Assembly: GCA_947452985.1 (NCBI GenBank)
Contig: CANGEU010000005.1
Location: forward strand, 1 to 64,000
DNA: 64,000 nucleotides
Source of the DNA: Micrococcales bacterium
Lineage (GTDB): Bacteria > Actinomycetota > Actinomycetes > Actinomycetales > Microbacteriaceae
Direction of reading: 5' to 3'
Below the pieces are notes generated by a model that was not told the DNA's origin, ran no database searches, and worked only from the letters and a program-made list of their open reading frames with translations. A program made the position numbers and the translations under genes. Below are positions 10,581-20,585 of this stretch, in pieces. Numbering within the stretch: the first letter of the stretch is position 1; every line of letters begins with the position of its first letter.

Positions 10581-11204
10581 TTAGCCTACCAAAAGGCCCT
10601 TGGTTTTTGCGCGAGCCAACTCGAAACGAGCCGAAACGTCGGACCAGTTGATGATGTTCCAGAAGGCCTTCACGTAATCACCCTTGACGTTCTGGTAGTC
10701 GAGGTAGAAGGCGTGCTCCCACATGTCGAGCATGAGTAGCGGAATGCTCCCTGTAGCCACGTTTGACTGCTGGTCGTAAAGCTGTTCAATGATTAGACGT
10801 GAACCCACCGAGTCCCAGGCTAGAAATGCCCAGCCGCTACCCTGAATACCCATTGCAGCTGCATTGAAGTGGGCTTGGAAGGCTTCGAAAGAACCGAAGA
10901 ATTCGGCAATTGCGGCCGCTAGCTCGCCCTCAGGTCGGTCGGTGTTTGTAGGAGCAAGGTTGGTCCAGAAAATCGAGTGGTTGATGTGTCCAGAAAGGTG
11001 GAACGCCAAATCCTTCTGCAACTTGTTGATGACTGCGAAATCGTTCTTATCGCGAGCCTCAGCCATTTGCTCAAGAGCCGCATTGGCTCCAGCGACATAG
11101 GCAGCATGGTGTTTCGAGTGGTGAAGTTCCATGATTCGAGCCGAAATGCTCGGCTCTAGGGCAGCGTAGTCGTAATTAAGTTCTGGCAGTACGTATTTGC
11201 TCAT
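10581..11204 (-). CDS. sodA: Superoxide dismutase, Fe/Mn family
   Basis: Cytoplasmic enzyme dismutating superoxide to oxygen and peroxide. Its 207 residues are the normal length. Metal ligands are visible in order: His in ISARIMELHHSKHH, His in GHINHSIFW, and Asp plus His in LDMWEHAFYLDYQNVKGDY. The Gln in LYDQQSN sits where, as I recall, mycobacterial iron enzymes have His, which favours manganese or mixed metal use; that is an inference. AAGGAC precedes the ATG. It lies between whiA and gap, interrupting the usual whiA-gap adjacency. Confidence 0.96.
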   Translation of the reverse strand: MSKYVLPELNYDYAALEPSISARIMELHHSKHHAAYVAGANAALEQMAEARDKNDFAVINKLQKDLAFHLSGHINHSIFWTNLAPTNTDRPEGELAAAIAEFFGSFEAFQAHFNAAAMGIQGSGWAFLAWDSVGSRLIIEQLYDQQSNVATGSIPLLMLDMWEHAFYLDYQNVKGDYVKAFWNIINWSDVSARFELARAKTKGLLVG

Positions 11205-11253
11205 CTTTTGTCCTTAGTTTGCTTGTTTCTCTAAATCTTCGAACTGCGGAGAA

Positions 11254-12234
11254 TTATTCCGCGCTGTCGTCGCCTAAATAGGCTTCGGTGTTGGGGATAC
11301 CCAGCTCTTCTGCTAATTTGTCTGCCATTGCCAACAACCGACGAATGCGTCCGGCAACGGCATCTTTAGTCATTGGCGGTGAGGCTAAGTGCCCAAGTTC
11401 ATCGAGGGACGCGGCCTTGTGCTGAAGTCGTAGTTCACCTGCGTATTTCAAATGCGCTGGAATGTCTGGGCCAAGGATCTCAAGCGCGCGGGCAACGCGA
11501 GCTCCCGCTGCCACAGCCGCCTGGGCCGATCGGCGCAGGTTTGCGTCGTCAAAGTTAGCCAATCGATTTGCAGAGGTTCGAACTTCCTTTTTGACGCGAA
11601 GTTGGTCCCACTTTTCTTGAATCGATGTTGCCCCAATTAGCTTCAGTAAGGTCGAAATCTCGTCGCCCTCACGAATGACTACTCGGTGAACTCCCCTGAC
11701 CTCTCGAGATTTTGCTCCGCTGATGCCGAGACGCTTCGCAAGACCTACTAAGGATGACGCCGCCTCGTTACTTGGGCAAGTTACTTCCAGTGAAGAAGAA
11801 CGACCAGGGTCGGTGAGTGAACCGTGAGCTAAGAGAGCTCCACGCCATACGGCGGCTGCTACGTCTGCGGAATCCGAGATGAATCGTGAATGAATTCCAC
11901 GAACGGGTTTTCCAGTTGGGTAATACAGCCCCGTCTGACGGATCAATAAGTCGGTTTGTTTGAGAACTCTGAGATTGTGTCTAGATGCCTTGCGGATCCC
12001 AGAGGCGTGCAAAATGTCAACCTTAGAATCGATTCCGAAAAGCTCCTGCAGCTCAGATTTAACTCGATTAGCAAGTTGCGAAGAATCGAACTCCGCTTCG
12101 AGGATCATCGTGGCGTTCACCACGTGAACTGATGCTGTGAAGCGCAGAATTACGGAAAGCTCGGCAAGTCGAAGTTCGCCTGCAGTTGGCTTCAGTCGCG
12201 CAAGTTCATATTTCAAGTCTGCTGTAAGTGCCAA
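11254..12234 (-). CDS. whiA: DNA-binding protein WhiA, sporulation/division regulator family
   Basis: Conserved Gram-positive DNA-binding protein. In Streptomyces it co-activates sporulation and division genes with WhiB; in non-sporulating relatives it affects division and chromosome segregation. The 326 residues contain an N-terminal homing-endonuclease-like fold (ELARLKPTAGELRLAELSVILRF, RGALLAHGSLTDP, with the catalytic acidic motif lost). The C-terminal helix-turn-helix includes HLASPPMTKDAVAGRIRRLLAMAD. It starts 3 bp after rapZ; the yvcK gene usually found between the two is absent. Confidence 0.96.
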   Translation of the reverse strand: MALTADLKYELARLKPTAGELRLAELSVILRFTASVHVVNATMILEAEFDSSQLANRVKSELQELFGIDSKVDILHASGIRKASRHNLRVLKQTDLLIRQTGLYYPTGKPVRGIHSRFISDSADVAAAVWRGALLAHGSLTDPGRSSSLEVTCPSNEAASSLVGLAKRLGISGAKSREVRGVHRVVIREGDEISTLLKLIGATSIQEKWDQLRVKKEVRTSANRLANFDDANLRRSAQAAVAAGARVARALEILGPDIPAHLKYAGELRLQHKAASLDELGHLASPPMTKDAVAGRIRRLLAMADKLAEELGIPNTEAYLGDDSAE

Positions 12235-12237
12235 CCC

Positions 12238-13104
12238 CTACTCCCTTCCTAAATCGCGGTGCTTCAAAGTTACCGAAATATCAGGTAGCTGTTCTAACAA
12301 ATAAGCAATCCGTCGCGAAACCGCAACAGAACGGTGTTTTCCCCCGGTGCATCCAATAGCGATCGTTGCGTAACGTTTATTTTCGTTTACATACCCTTTT
12401 AGTACTGGCTTTAGAGCAGCAACGTAGTTTTCAATAAACTCTTCGGCGCCATCCGCACTTAAAACATAATCGCTGACAGCAGTATCTTCGCCGGTGAACG
12501 GACGAAGCTCCTCTTTCCAAAATGGGTTCGGAATAAAGCGCGCATCAGCAATGAGGTCGGCGTCAGTAGGTGTTCCGTATTTGAAACCAAACGACTCGAC
12601 GATCACCCTCAGTTTCTTTGCTTGGTCAAAACTAAAGTGTTCAGACGTCACGTTACTGAGCTGGTGAATGTTTAAGTCAGAAGTGTCAATGATGAAATCA
12701 GCACTCTCACGAACAGCTAGTAGTTGCTGGCGCTCTGCCGCGATGCCGTCTAGAAGAGTTCCATCAGCCTGCAGCGGATGCGGGCGACGGACGTTTTCGA
12801 AGCGTTTGACTAGAGCACTGTCAGTGGCCTCTAGAAACACCAGACGCAGATTGATTTCCCGACCTCGTAACTGAGCGAGGCTATCTAGTAATTCAGTGAA
12901 AAACTCACGTCCGCGAACATCGATAACAACAGCCAACTTTGGGAGTGGCGTTTTGGCTAGGGAAAAAAGATCCGAAATTGGAGCCAACATTTGTGGTGGA
13001 AGGTTATCAACAACATACCAACCGAGATCTTCTAGAGCATTTCCAACCGTTGAGCGTCCTGCACCGGACATGCCGGTGACAACGATTAGTTCGTGACTAC
13101 TCAT
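12238..13104 (-). CDS. rapZ: RNase adapter protein RapZ (YvcJ-type nucleotide-binding protein)
   Basis: P-loop NTPase family that binds nucleotides. In E. coli RapZ delivers the sRNA GlmZ to RNase E, while in Gram-positives the role is less clear. The Walker A motif is VVTGMSGAGRSTVGNALED near the N terminus. The C-terminal domain has TIAIGCTGGKHRSVAV, which binds sugar phosphate or nucleotide in homologues. I chose the ATG at 13104 (288 residues) because AGGAGG at 13114-13119 sits 9 bases upstream; an in-frame codon at 13125 would start upstream of it. Confidence 0.94.
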   Translation of the reverse strand: MSSHELIVVTGMSGAGRSTVGNALEDLGWYVVDNLPPQMLAPISDLFSLAKTPLPKLAVVIDVRGREFFTELLDSLAQLRGREINLRLVFLEATDSALVKRFENVRRPHPLQADGTLLDGIAAERQQLLAVRESADFIIDTSDLNIHQLSNVTSEHFSFDQAKKLRVIVESFGFKYGTPTDADLIADARFIPNPFWKEELRPFTGEDTAVSDYVLSADGAEEFIENYVAALKPVLKGYVNENKRYATIAIGCTGGKHRSVAVSRRIAYLLEQLPDISVTLKHRDLGRE

Positions 13105-13168
13105 GGTTTGGTTCCTCCTGCCCAAAAGTCTATAAGCAAGGGCGACACGCCGAGTTATAAAAGGAAAC

Positions 13169-14986
13169 TTAATTCTCTAAAGCGTTATGAATTGTTTGCG
13201 CAAGCGAACTTCCAATGCCAGGAATATCACTAAGTTCTTCAACCGAAGCTTGTCTAACTCGAACGGCCGAACCGAAGTGCTTAAGAAGCATTCGAACCCT
13301 ATTTGGCCCAAGTCCTGGAATCTCTTCAAGGATGGAAGCGATTGTCGCCTTGCGTTTAAGCCTTTGATGGCCAATAGCAAAACGATGCGCCTCGTCTCTG
13401 AGGTGCTGGACTAGGTAAAGTTCATCGCTTGCTCTGGGCAGGATTACCGGAAAAGGGTTAGCTGGTTGCCAGAGCTCTTCAAGCCTTTTAGCGATCCCAA
13501 CTATCGGAAGGTCATGGATTCCAGCCGAGATAGCTGCCTTGGATGCGGCGGTTACTTGAGGCCCAGCGCCATCAACCACAATTAAATCTGGTTTGGCATC
13601 ATCTTCCAGCATGCTCTTGAAACGTCTTGAAAGAACTTGATTCATGGCATCGGTGTCATCAGTTGCCGAAGCCAATGAATACCGACGGTAAAGATCCTTT
13701 TGAGGACGACCGTCTACAAAGACAACCTTCGATGCCACAATGCCAGTACCAGCAAGGTGAGACACGTCGAAGCACTCAATCTTCAATGGAGCTTTTTCAA
13801 GCCCTAGAGCGTCTTGCAGGTTCGATAGGGCAACCGAACGTGACGTGAAATCAGTTGCTCGCTTCAGCTTTGCATTCCGAAGCGAATGTTCCGCGTTGGT
13901 AAGGGCAGTCTCGAGCAAGGACTTCTTATCTCCACGCATGGCAACGCGAATCGAAAGTTTTGAACCTTTGGCATTTGATAACCACTGTTCGATTTCGGTT
14001 AAATCGGTTGGTAGCTCCTGCACTATTACCTCGCGAGGGAAGTCATCATCCTCCGCTGAATAGCTGTTTTGCAGTGTGTACTCGATAATTTCTGGAAGGG
14101 ATCGCTCCAGTTCTAAATCAACTACCCAACCTTTAGCACCTCGGATTCGTCCGTCTCTGACTTTGAACATGTTGACCGCAGCCGTGTAACCATCCATAGC
14201 AACCGCGTAGACATCTGCTGAAGTGTTGTCTTCAAATACAACTGCGCTCTTGGCGCTCACCGCTTCAAGTGCATTGATCTGGTCACGGAATTTGGCTGCC
14301 AGTTCATACTGTTCGAGCTCGGATGCCTCGTTCATTTTCTCGCGCAAAGAACTTATATATGAGGTGTCAGCTCCACTGACAAATGAGGAGAAACGATTTG
14401 CAAGTTGTCTGTGATCGTCTGATGAGATACGACCGACACACGGTGCTGAGCATTTTCCGATTTCTGCCAACAAGCAGGGACGATTGCTTCTCTCGGCGAT
14501 ATCAAATGTTGATTTGCTGCAGCTACGAATTGGAAAGACTTTGAGAAGGCCATCAATAGTCTCGCGTATTGCCCAAGCCTGAGTGTAGGGACCAAAATAT
14601 TTGGTCTTTCCCGGTCTCCTACTTCGAGTTGAAAAGACTCTCGGAAATTCTTCTTCAAAGGAAATCGCGAGATACGGGTACGACTTGTCGTCACGGAATT
14701 GAACATTGAATGGCGGATTGAATTGTTTTATCCAGGTGAATTCGAGTTGCAGCGCTTCAAATTCAGTTTTAACGATGGTCCAGTCAATACGAACGGCAGT
14801 CTGAACCATTCGTCTAGTACGTTCGTGGAGCGCCTCTGGTTTCGCGAAATAACTAGTCAGGCGAGAGCGAAGATTCTTTGCTTTACCCACATAAAGGATG
14901 CGATCGTGTTCGTCGTACCAGCGGTAAACGCCTGGGTCAATCGGAATTGATTCGGTATTTGGAAACCAACTGCGCGTGGCGGTCAT
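13169..14986 (-). CDS. uvrC: Excinuclease ABC subunit UvrC
   Basis: Dual nuclease of nucleotide excision repair, cutting on both sides of the lesion held by UvrB. The 605 residues show a GIY-YIG domain at the start (GVYRWYDEHDRILYVGKAKNLRSR) making the 3' cut. A UVR motif near 200-240 (ELEQYELAAKFRDQI) binds UvrB. An RNase H-like endonuclease domain (IECFDVSHLAGTGIVASKVVF, DLIVVDGAGPQV) makes the 5' cut. Tandem helix-hairpin-helix motifs lie at the end (IPGLGPNRVRMLLKHFGS, IPGIGSSLAQTI). It follows uvrA after 5 bp. Confidence 0.98.
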   Translation of the reverse strand: MTATRSWFPNTESIPIDPGVYRWYDEHDRILYVGKAKNLRSRLTSYFAKPEALHERTRRMVQTAVRIDWTIVKTEFEALQLEFTWIKQFNPPFNVQFRDDKSYPYLAISFEEEFPRVFSTRSRRPGKTKYFGPYTQAWAIRETIDGLLKVFPIRSCSKSTFDIAERSNRPCLLAEIGKCSAPCVGRISSDDHRQLANRFSSFVSGADTSYISSLREKMNEASELEQYELAAKFRDQINALEAVSAKSAVVFEDNTSADVYAVAMDGYTAAVNMFKVRDGRIRGAKGWVVDLELERSLPEIIEYTLQNSYSAEDDDFPREVIVQELPTDLTEIEQWLSNAKGSKLSIRVAMRGDKKSLLETALTNAEHSLRNAKLKRATDFTSRSVALSNLQDALGLEKAPLKIECFDVSHLAGTGIVASKVVFVDGRPQKDLYRRYSLASATDDTDAMNQVLSRRFKSMLEDDAKPDLIVVDGAGPQVTAASKAAISAGIHDLPIVGIAKRLEELWQPANPFPVILPRASDELYLVQHLRDEAHRFAIGHQRLKRKATIASILEEIPGLGPNRVRMLLKHFGSAVRVRQASVEELSDIPGIGSSLAQTIHNALEN

Positions 14987-14991
14987 GTTTG

Positions 14992-17844
14992 CTAAAGCAG
15001 CTCTTTCAAGAATCCGCCAGTGAAACTCTGCGACATCTCGGCGACCGCCTCCGGCGTGCCTTCAGCAATAACCAGACCACCGCCGGCTCCGCCTTCTGGA
15101 CCCATGTCTATAAGCCAATCGGCACATTTGATTACGTCGAGGTTGTGTTCGATAACGATCACAGTGTTTCCTTTATCAACAAGGCTATTCAGTACTTCAA
15201 GCAATTTCCGGGTGTCTTCAAAATGAAGTCCAGTAGTCGGTTCGTCTAGGACATAGACCGACCTACCGTTGCTTCGCTTCTGAAGTTCGGTTGCCAACTT
15301 CACTCGCTGAGCCTCTCCGCCGGAGAGCGTGGTGGCCGACTGGCCAAGTCGAACATAACCCAAACCTACGGATACCAAGGTATCCAAATACCTCGAAATC
15401 GCTGATACCGGCGCAAAAAATTCAGCAGCTTCCGCAATTGGCATCTCGAGAACCTCCGAGATGTTTTTACCCTTGTAACGTACCTGAAGGGTTTCGCGGT
15501 TGTAGCGCTCGCCATGGCACACCTCGCAGGCGACATAAACGTCTGGAAGGAAGTTCATTTCGATGCGCAGAGTTCCGTCGCCGCTACAAGCCTCACAGCG
15601 CCCACCCTTGACGTTGAATGAGAAGCGGCCCTGTTGGTATCCGCGGACTTTAGCCTCGGTGGTTTCGGCGAACAACTTGCGGATGTGGTCGAAGACACCT
15701 GTATAGGTAGCTGGGTTCGAGCGTGGAGTTCGGCCAATTGGCGCCTGGTCGACGTGAACCACTTTGTCGAGCTGCTCTAAACCCTCAACTCGACTGTGCT
15801 TGCCAGGAACACCTTTAGCACCGTTGAGCCCATTGGCCAAGACTTGATACAAGATGTCGTTTACCAATGACGATTTACCAGAGCCACTAACACCAGTTAC
15901 CGCGGTAAGGATACCTAAAGGGAACTCGGCGTCTACGTTCTTAAGATTGTTTTCACGAGCCCCAACAACTTTGAGTTTCCGCTTTGGATCGATTGCTCGT
16001 CGTTGTGAAGGTACCTCAATCTTCATTCGACCCGAAAGGTAAGCGCCGGTAACCGAATTCTTGTTGGTCAGGATCTCCTTGTAGGTGCCAGAATGAACCA
16101 CTTCCCCACCATGGACTCCAGCACCTGGGCCGATATCAACAACCCAGTCCGAAGCGCGAATAGTGTCTTCATCGTGCTCAACCACGACCAGCGTGTTGCC
16201 GAGATCGCGAAGTTTGACGAGTGTTTCGATTAGCCTGCGGTTGTCTCGTTGGTGAAGACCAATCGAAGGTTCGTCTAAAACGTAGAGAACACCGGTCAGA
16301 CCAGATCCAATTTGTGTCGCCAAACGAATTCGCTGGGCTTCCCCACCGCTTAGTGTGCCGGCTGCTCGTTCCAAACTTAGATAGTCAAGACCCACATTCA
16401 GAAGGAAAACTAGTCGCGCTTGAATCTCACGGAGAACTTGGGCGGCAATTTTGCCCTCACGTTCGTCTAACTTCAAGTTTGTGAAGAAATCGCTGCAGTC
16501 ACGCAGGCTCAAACTCGCAACATCTGCAATTGAGCTCCCATGGACCTTAACTGCAAGAACTTCTGGCTTTAGGCGAGAACCGCCGCATGCCGCACATGGT
16601 ATTTCGCGAAGGAAACCTGACCAGCGTCCACGTTGAAAATCGTTTTCGCTTTCGAGCCATTTACGCTCGATGTAAGTTAGGACGCCCTCGAATCCAGAGG
16701 TGTACCTAAGTTCGCGACCGTACTTATTTTTCCATTTCACTTTTACGTCGAAGTTATTGCCGTGAAGAACAGCCTCGCGAACATCCTCACTAAGAGTGTT
16801 CCAAGGTGCGTCTAAGGAAAATTCGAGTTCCTCGGCGAGGCTGGTCAGGATGCGGGTGAAGAAACCGTAGAGCCCCTTGCCAGGTGTTGACCAAGGCAAT
16901 AAAACACCATCGTTGATGCTGGCACCTGGGTCGCCGATTACCAACTCTGGTTCAACCGCCATCTTGGTTCCAAGCCCGCTGCAAGCCGGACAGGCGCCAA
17001 ATGGAGCGTTGAATGAGAACGTGCGAGGTTCGATTTCGGTGAGAGTTAGTTCATGTTCATTCGGACAAGACATCTTCTCGCTGAAACTTCTTTTTGAATC
17101 GTCGCCCTTGAGGTCTACAAGGTCGAGAATCAGCCTTCCACCCGCGAGCTTCAGAGCTGTTTCAACCGAATCTGTAAGTCTTTGCACGATGTCGTTCTTA
17201 GCCACGAGACGGTCGACAACCACGGAGATGTCGTGTTTGAAAGTCTTCTTAAGCGGCTTTGCGTCGGCCAGTTGAATGGTCTCACCGTCAACAGTTACAC
17301 GTGAGAAACCTTGCGCGGTCAGCGATGAGAAGAGATCAACAAATTCGCCCTTTTTCTGGGTGACAATCGGAGCCAAGATTTGAAAGCGAGTCCCCTCTGG
17401 CAATTCCAAAAGTTGATCAACAATTTGCTGAGGAGTTTGTTTAACAATCTTCTCGCCACATTCGGCGCAGTGCGGAACACCAATGCGAGCCCACAGAAGT
17501 CTCAGGTAATCGTGAATTTCCGTGATTGTTCCTACCGTAGAACGAGGGTTACGGTTTGTCGATTTCTGGTCGATCGACACGGCCGGAGAAAGACCTTCAA
17601 TGAAGTCGACGTCTGGTCGATCTACCTGTCCAAGAAATTGACGTGCGTAGGCAGAGAGTGACTCCACATACCGACGCTGGCCCTCAGCGAAAATGGTGTC
17701 GAATGCGAGTGAGGACTTTCCAGAGCCACTAAGACCGGTAAAGACAACGAGTGAGTCACGAGGAATCTCTAAGTCAATGTTCTTAAGGTTGTGGACTCTG
17801 GCACCTTTTACGTGCAGCTTGTTCTCAGAATTTAGTTGACTCAC
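14992..17844 (-). CDS. uvrA: Excinuclease ABC subunit UvrA
   Basis: Damage-sensing ABC-type ATPase that loads UvrB. The 950 residues carry two ATP-binding modules, with Walker A motifs [17 protein letters not shown] and [17 protein letters not shown]. Two LSGGEAQR signature motifs are present, followed by [13 protein letters not shown] and [10 protein letters not shown]. Zinc modules appear as CPNEHE and CPACSG, as [12 protein letters not shown], and as CEACSGDG with [10 protein letters not shown]. All expected cysteines look present. It lies between uvrB (16 bp) and uvrC (5 bp), so all three incision subunits are probably co-transcribed. Confidence 0.99.
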   Translation of the reverse strand: MSQLNSENKLHVKGARVHNLKNIDLEIPRDSLVVFTGLSGSGKSSLAFDTIFAEGQRRYVESLSAYARQFLGQVDRPDVDFIEGLSPAVSIDQKSTNRNPRSTVGTITEIHDYLRLLWARIGVPHCAECGEKIVKQTPQQIVDQLLELPEGTRFQILAPIVTQKKGEFVDLFSSLTAQGFSRVTVDGETIQLADAKPLKKTFKHDISVVVDRLVAKNDIVQRLTDSVETALKLAGGRLILDLVDLKGDDSKRSFSEKMSCPNEHELTLTEIEPRTFSFNAPFGACPACSGLGTKMAVEPELVIGDPGASINDGVLLPWSTPGKGLYGFFTRILTSLAEELEFSLDAPWNTLSEDVREAVLHGNNFDVKVKWKNKYGRELRYTSGFEGVLTYIERKWLESENDFQRGRWSGFLREIPCAACGGSRLKPEVLAVKVHGSSIADVASLSLRDCSDFFTNLKLDEREGKIAAQVLREIQARLVFLLNVGLDYLSLERAAGTLSGGEAQRIRLATQIGSGLTGVLYVLDEPSIGLHQRDNRRLIETLVKLRDLGNTLVVVEHDEDTIRASDWVVDIGPGAGVHGGEVVHSGTYKEILTNKNSVTGAYLSGRMKIEVPSQRRAIDPKRKLKVVGARENNLKNVDAEFPLGILTAVTGVSGSGKSSLVNDILYQVLANGLNGAKGVPGKHSRVEGLEQLDKVVHVDQAPIGRTPRSNPATYTGVFDHIRKLFAETTEAKVRGYQQGRFSFNVKGGRCEACSGDGTLRIEMNFLPDVYVACEVCHGERYNRETLQVRYKGKNISEVLEMPIAEAAEFFAPVSAISRYLDTLVSVGLGYVRLGQSATTLSGGEAQRVKLATELQKRSNGRSVYVLDEPTTGLHFEDTRKLLEVLNSLVDKGNTVIVIEHNLDVIKCADWLIDMGPEGGAGGGLVIAEGTPEAVAEMSQSFTGGFLKELL

Positions 17845-17860
17845 CTTAGAAGTCTAATTC

Positions 17861-19912
17861 TTAGGCGTGAGTATCGAAGTCTCGCAGGACTCGTTTCAGG
17901 TCAGAAACTTCATCGCGGAGACGTGCGGCAAGCTCGAACTGCAACTCGGTTGCGGCCTGGCGCATTTCCGCTTCCAGCTCAAGAACCGTATTGACGAGTT
18001 CGTCCACGTCCTTAGTCTTCCCGTTCCTTGCCTTACCCTTGCTCTTTCCAGCTCTAAGAGACTCAACCAAAGTCGCAGTATCTACTTCTTCGCGGTGAAT
18101 CTGGTCGGTTAGATCCGCAATTTTCTTTCGAAGCGGTTGTGGATCAACACCGTGAAGAGTGTTGTAAGCCACCTGTTTGGAACGTCGTCGATCGGTTTCG
18201 TCGATAGCCTGCTCCATGGCGGGAGTCAGTTTGTCCGCGTACATGTGAACTTCACCGTTGACATTGCGGGCCGCACGACCGATCGTTTGGATGAGGGAAG
18301 TAGCCGAACGGAGGAATCCTTGTTTATCGGCGTCCAGGATTGCCACCAGAGACACCTCGGGAAGGTCTAGCCCCTCACGTAGAAGGTTGATACCGACCAG
18401 TACGTCGTAGATGCCGGCACGAAGCTCGGTCAGGAGTTCAACACGGCGAAGGGTATCAACATCACTGTGAAGATAGCGCACTCGGACGCCTGCCTCTGTA
18501 AAGAATTCGGTTAGATCTTCGGCCATCTTCTTCGTGAGAGTAGTAACTAGGACACGCTCGTCTCGACCGGCACGGATTCGGATTTCTTCAAGAAGGTCAT
18601 CGACCTGACCCTTGATTGGCTTGATGACAATCTTTGGATCCACAAGTCCGGTTGGGCGAATGATTTGCTCAACATAGCCATCTCCCCTAGCAAGCTCATA
18701 CTTTCCCGGGGTCGCCGAAAGGTAGACAGTTTGACCGACACGCTCTTCAAACTCAGAGAACTTCAGCGGCCGATTATCAAGTGCCGATGGCAGACGGAAA
18801 CCGTGCTCAACCAGTGTGCGCTTGCGGCTTGAATCGCCCTCGTACATTGCACCGATTTGAGGAACGGTAACGTGCGATTCGTCGATAACCATTAGGAAAT
18901 CATCTGGGAAGAAATCGAGAAGACAACTAGGCGCGCTACCTGGCTCACGCCCGTCGATGAATCGTGAATAATTCTCGATCCCTGAACAAAAACCCAGTTC
19001 GCGAATCATTTCTAGGTCGAATGTCGTGCGCATTTTTAAACGTTGGGCTTCAAGTAATTTTCCTTGACCCTCAAGCTCTTTTAAACGCGAGGCGAGTTCG
19101 TCCTCGATTGCTTCGATTGCCCGACCCATTTGCTCGGGCGGGGCAACATAGTAACTGGCTGGAAAGATTGCAACATGAGGAATCGTAGACACAATTTCAC
19201 CCGTCAAAGCCGAAAGCGAATAAATCGCCTCGATTTCGTCGCCGAAAAATTCGATTCGGGTTGCGAGTTCGTCGTAGACGGGAATGATTTCGACGGTGTC
19301 GCCTTTGACGCGGAAATTTCCACGCGAGAAGTCAAAATCATTTCTCTTGTATTGCAAGTCAACGAATTTGCGAATTAGATCGTCACGATCAATCCGATCA
19401 CCAACTTGGAGAGATACTGATTGATTCAAATATTCGGCCGGGGCTCCGAGACCATAAATGCAGGAAACGGTTGAAACAACGACGACATCGCGTCGCGACA
19501 ACAGACTCATGGTCGCTTTGTATCGAAGGCGCTCGACCTCCTCATTGATTGATGAGTCTTTCTCAATGAAGGTATCCGTCTGCGGAACATAGGCTTCTGG
19601 CTGGTAATAGTCGTAGTAACTAACGAAGTATTCAACAGCGTTATTTGGCAGCAACTCACGGAACTCGTTTACTAATTGAGCCGCAAGCGTCTTATTGTGC
19701 GCCAACACCAAGGTGGGTCGTTGAACCTGCTCGATTAGCCAAGCCGTCGTTGCCGACTTTCCAGTACCGGTGGCACCGAGCAGAACGATGTCCTTCTCGC
19801 CGGCGTTCAGCCGTGCGGTTAGTTCGGCAATTGCTGTTGGCTGATCACCCGACGGTTTGTATTCACTGATAACTTCAAATGGGAAAACTTGGCGCTTAGC
19901 TTCAACCGACAT
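17861..19912 (-). CDS. uvrB: Excinuclease ABC subunit UvrB
   Basis: Helicase-like damage-verification subunit. The 683 residues include Walker [15 protein letters not shown], the beta-hairpin region [23 protein letters not shown]-type [10 protein letters not shown] and helicase motif VI ([13 protein letters not shown]). The C-terminal UVR motif [23 protein letters not shown] contacts UvrC. I chose the ATG at 19912 ([14 protein letters not shown]), which overlaps the coaE stop by 11 bases. An upstream in-frame codon at 19969 would add a basic stretch lying wholly within coaE. Confidence 0.97.
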   Translation of the reverse strand: MSVEAKRQVFPFEVISEYKPSGDQPTAIAELTARLNAGEKDIVLLGATGTGKSATTAWLIEQVQRPTLVLAHNKTLAAQLVNEFRELLPNNAVEYFVSYYDYYQPEAYVPQTDTFIEKDSSINEEVERLRYKATMSLLSRRDVVVVSTVSCIYGLGAPAEYLNQSVSLQVGDRIDRDDLIRKFVDLQYKRNDFDFSRGNFRVKGDTVEIIPVYDELATRIEFFGDEIEAIYSLSALTGEIVSTIPHVAIFPASYYVAPPEQMGRAIEAIEDELASRLKELEGQGKLLEAQRLKMRTTFDLEMIRELGFCSGIENYSRFIDGREPGSAPSCLLDFFPDDFLMVIDESHVTVPQIGAMYEGDSSRKRTLVEHGFRLPSALDNRPLKFSEFEERVGQTVYLSATPGKYELARGDGYVEQIIRPTGLVDPKIVIKPIKGQVDDLLEEIRIRAGRDERVLVTTLTKKMAEDLTEFFTEAGVRVRYLHSDVDTLRRVELLTELRAGIYDVLVGINLLREGLDLPEVSLVAILDADKQGFLRSATSLIQTIGRAARNVNGEVHMYADKLTPAMEQAIDETDRRRSKQVAYNTLHGVDPQPLRKKIADLTDQIHREEVDTATLVESLRAGKSKGKARNGKTKDVDELVNTVLELEAEMRQAATELQFELAARLRDEVSDLKRVLRDFDTHA

Positions 19913-20519
19913 TTTCTTGCGCCTTTTTCTTTGCGAGCGATTCCAGCTCTTTGAATAAAATCTTGGCATCGTTCAGCAAAAGCGCGAGCGACTGATTTGA
20001 ACTCAAAATTCGGTCGGCGACATTCGCCCGTTCGGCTGGTGAGGCCTGTGAACCGACTCGGGCTAACGATTCTTCTTCTGTCATCCCTCTGGTGTCGATC
20101 ATTCTCTGCACTTGATCTGACACTGGCGCCTCGACCGCAACTACGAAGTCAAACGGCAGGTCTGAGGCGCTTTCAACTAGAAGCGGAATGACGTAGACGA
20201 CAACGTGCGCTTTGGCATTGAATAGACGCTGTAGTGCCAGTTCTCTAATGAGCGGATGTGTGATCGATTCAAGTTGCTTGCGCTTCTCAAAATTTGCAAA
20301 AACAATGTTGGCAAGCTCTGTTCGGTTGAGTGAGTTGTCGCCATTCAGGACACCGTGTCCAAATGTTTCAACTATTCGCGCAAGCCCTAAGGAACCCGGT
20401 TGCACTACCTCGCGAGCAAGTTCATCAGCATCTACAATCTCAGCACCTAGAGATTGCCAAAGGTCGGCCACAGTGCTCTTGCCTGCAGCAATTCCACCGG
20501 TGAGACCAACTAAAAACAT
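19902..20519 (-). CDS. coaE: Dephospho-CoA kinase
   Basis: Last step of coenzyme A synthesis, phosphorylating the ribose 3'-hydroxyl of dephospho-CoA. The 205 residues have P-loop [17 protein letters not shown] at the N terminus, [15 protein letters not shown] (substrate Asp) and [19 protein letters not shown] in the lid region. The minimal kinase domain is present without the C-terminal GrpB-like extension seen in mycobacteria. It sits downstream of rpsA across an inverted repeat and overlaps the uvrB start. Confidence 0.96.
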   Translation of the reverse strand: MFLVGLTGGIAAGKSTVADLWQSLGAEIVDADELAREVVQPGSLGLARIVETFGHGVLNGDNSLNRTELANIVFANFEKRKQLESITHPLIRELALQRLFNAKAHVVVYVIPLLVESASDLPFDFVVAVEAPVSDQVQRMIDTRGMTEEESLARVGSQASPAERANVADRILSSNQSLALLLNDAKILFKELESLAKKKAQENVG

Positions 20520-20538
20520 AAGACCAGCCTAGTTAAAG

Positions 20539-20573
20539 ACTTTGGGCCGACCCAATAAGGATCGGCCCAAAGT
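20539..20573 (-). terminator. Strong stem-loop downstream of rpsA
   Basis: A perfect 12-bp inverted repeat (ACTTTGGGCCGA / TCGGCCCAAAGT) encloses an 11-base loop that can add a CC/GG pair. It sits in the 66 bp between the rpsA stop and the coaE start. The minus strand continues with CTTTAAC rather than a long T-run, so it may attenuate read-through into coaE-uvrB-uvrA or protect the abundant rpsA message rather than terminate fully. Confidence 0.7.
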
Positions 20574-20585
20574 TGATGAACGATG

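Noticed and set aside
13105-13168. Small GGCG-TGT-CGCC hairpin upstream of rapZ
   Set aside because: Four pairs and a three-base loop with no T-run; too weak to call a terminator or regulatory element.
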